This document shows positions 5,230 to 5,584 of a DNA stretch of 5,584 nt, one piece after another. Source of the stretch: Bacillota bacterium (GTDB lineage Bacteria; Bacillota; Clostridia; Acetivibrionales; DSM-1351); NCBI GenBank assembly GCA_023412635.1, contig JAEYNI010000280.1, positions 1 to 5,584 on the forward strand, read 5' to 3'. Both the position numbers and the translations under genes were made by a program. The notes beneath the pieces are model-generated. The model was not told the DNA's origin, searched no databases, and saw only the letters and a program-made list of their open reading frames with translations. Each line of letters starts with the position of its first letter. The stretch's first letter is position 1.

Positions 5230-5584
5230 ACAGCAATATAAATATGTATCGCCTGATTTTCCATATCACCTGAGTTGCTCTGGTATTCTTCAAAGTCAGA
5301 GCTGTATTTTCGGTCAATCTGCATACTCCACAGGTTTACCCAGAATTCGCCTACAGCTTTCTGGACATGTCCGCTAATGATAAACCTGGCATAAGTCCCT
5401 GCCGGAATAGTTTTCGTTACCATTTTTTCAGCCAACTCCTGGACTTCATTTACTTCGCAGCAGGCTAAAAAACTGTAGGGTTTTGTAAAATCACCTTCAT
5501 AATCGGTATAAAGTCCAATAGATTTAGCGTTTAATTTGTAAGGAATTGAGGTATAAGCGTCGCCCTGCATAAACTCACCCCAGA
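5220..5584 (-). CDS. GyrI/AraC-type effector-binding domain protein, 5' end beyond the window
   Basis: A partial gene. The frame is open to the right edge and reads WGEF before the internal Met at 5570-5568, which is therefore probably not the start. Family members begin about 35-40 residues earlier with a first strand-helix unit, and WGEF fits the end of that helix. Visible features, counted from that Met, are SIGLYTDYEGDF (17-28), FLACCEV (34-40), IPAGTYARF (55-63), a tryptophan-rich helix FWVNLWSM (76-83), DFEEY (92-96) with Glu94 at the place of the ligand-contacting acidic residue of BmrR/GyrI-like domains, and a final strand IHIYIAV. Such domains bind hydrophobic or cationic small molecules, either as stand-alone proteins or attached to DNA-binding domains; what precedes this one cannot be seen. 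Its stop codon lies inside the heptamer repeat. It may be cotranscribed with the YoaP remnant and the radical SAM gene. Confidence 0.85.
   Translation of the reverse strand, partial: WGEFMQGDAYTSIPYKLNAKSIGLYTDYEGDFTKPYSFLACCEVNEVQELAEKMVTKTIPAGTYARFIISGHVQKAVGEFWVNLWSMQIDRKYSSDFEEYQSNSGDMENQAIHIYIAVNQ

Overview
The window reads as chromosomal DNA of a low-GC Gram-positive anaerobe, most likely a clostridium. The grounds are AT-rich codon use, strong GGAGG-type ribosome binding sites, and gene families typical of Clostridia (tandem-ACT metallo-beta-lactamase-fold protein, SPL-like radical SAM protein, CPBP membrane protease, YoaP-type acetyltransferase remnant, GyrI-like effector-binding protein). 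A genus similar to Ruminiclostridium is a guess. No rRNA, tRNA, CRISPR array or intact insertion sequence is visible.

Layout. (1) 1-885: a plus-strand SRAP/YedK-type abasic-site protein that really starts at 130. Just left of it a minus-strand gene may begin and leave the window. (2) 912-2474, minus: a 520-residue protein with two ACT domains followed by a metallo-beta-lactamase fold. Its metal-ligand pattern is closer to flavodiiron proteins than to zinc hydrolases. (3) 2475-2752: a divergent control region with a near-consensus promoter, a perfect 12-bp palindrome over its -10/start region, and four 11-bp tandem repeats directly at the predicted transcription start. (4) 2768-4037, plus: a ribbon-helix-helix regulator followed by a CPBP-family membrane protease, probably one operon repressed by the first protein. 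(5) 4040-4924, minus: an SPL-like radical SAM protein that ends in QLSLF, a consensus sliding-clamp-binding peptide. (6) 4928-5151, minus: a collapsed pseudogene that keeps only the N- and C-terminal ends of a YoaP-type GNAT acetyltransferase. (7) 5167-5229: a degenerate 7-bp tandem repeat that supplies the stop codon of the next gene. (8) 5220-5584, minus: the C-terminal three quarters of a GyrI/AraC-type effector-binding protein that runs off the right edge.

How the genes may work together. The regulator and protease (2768-4037) look like a self-regulated pair. The three minus-strand reading frames at the right end follow each other in one direction and may share a transcript; the radical SAM ribosome binding site lies inside the last codons of the pseudogene. 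SRAP and the radical SAM protein both belong to families tied to DNA damage, but they are not in one operon. I see no clear new defence system. The least ordinary items are the repeat-based operator, the clamp motif, the diiron-like ligand spacing and the hidden pseudogene.
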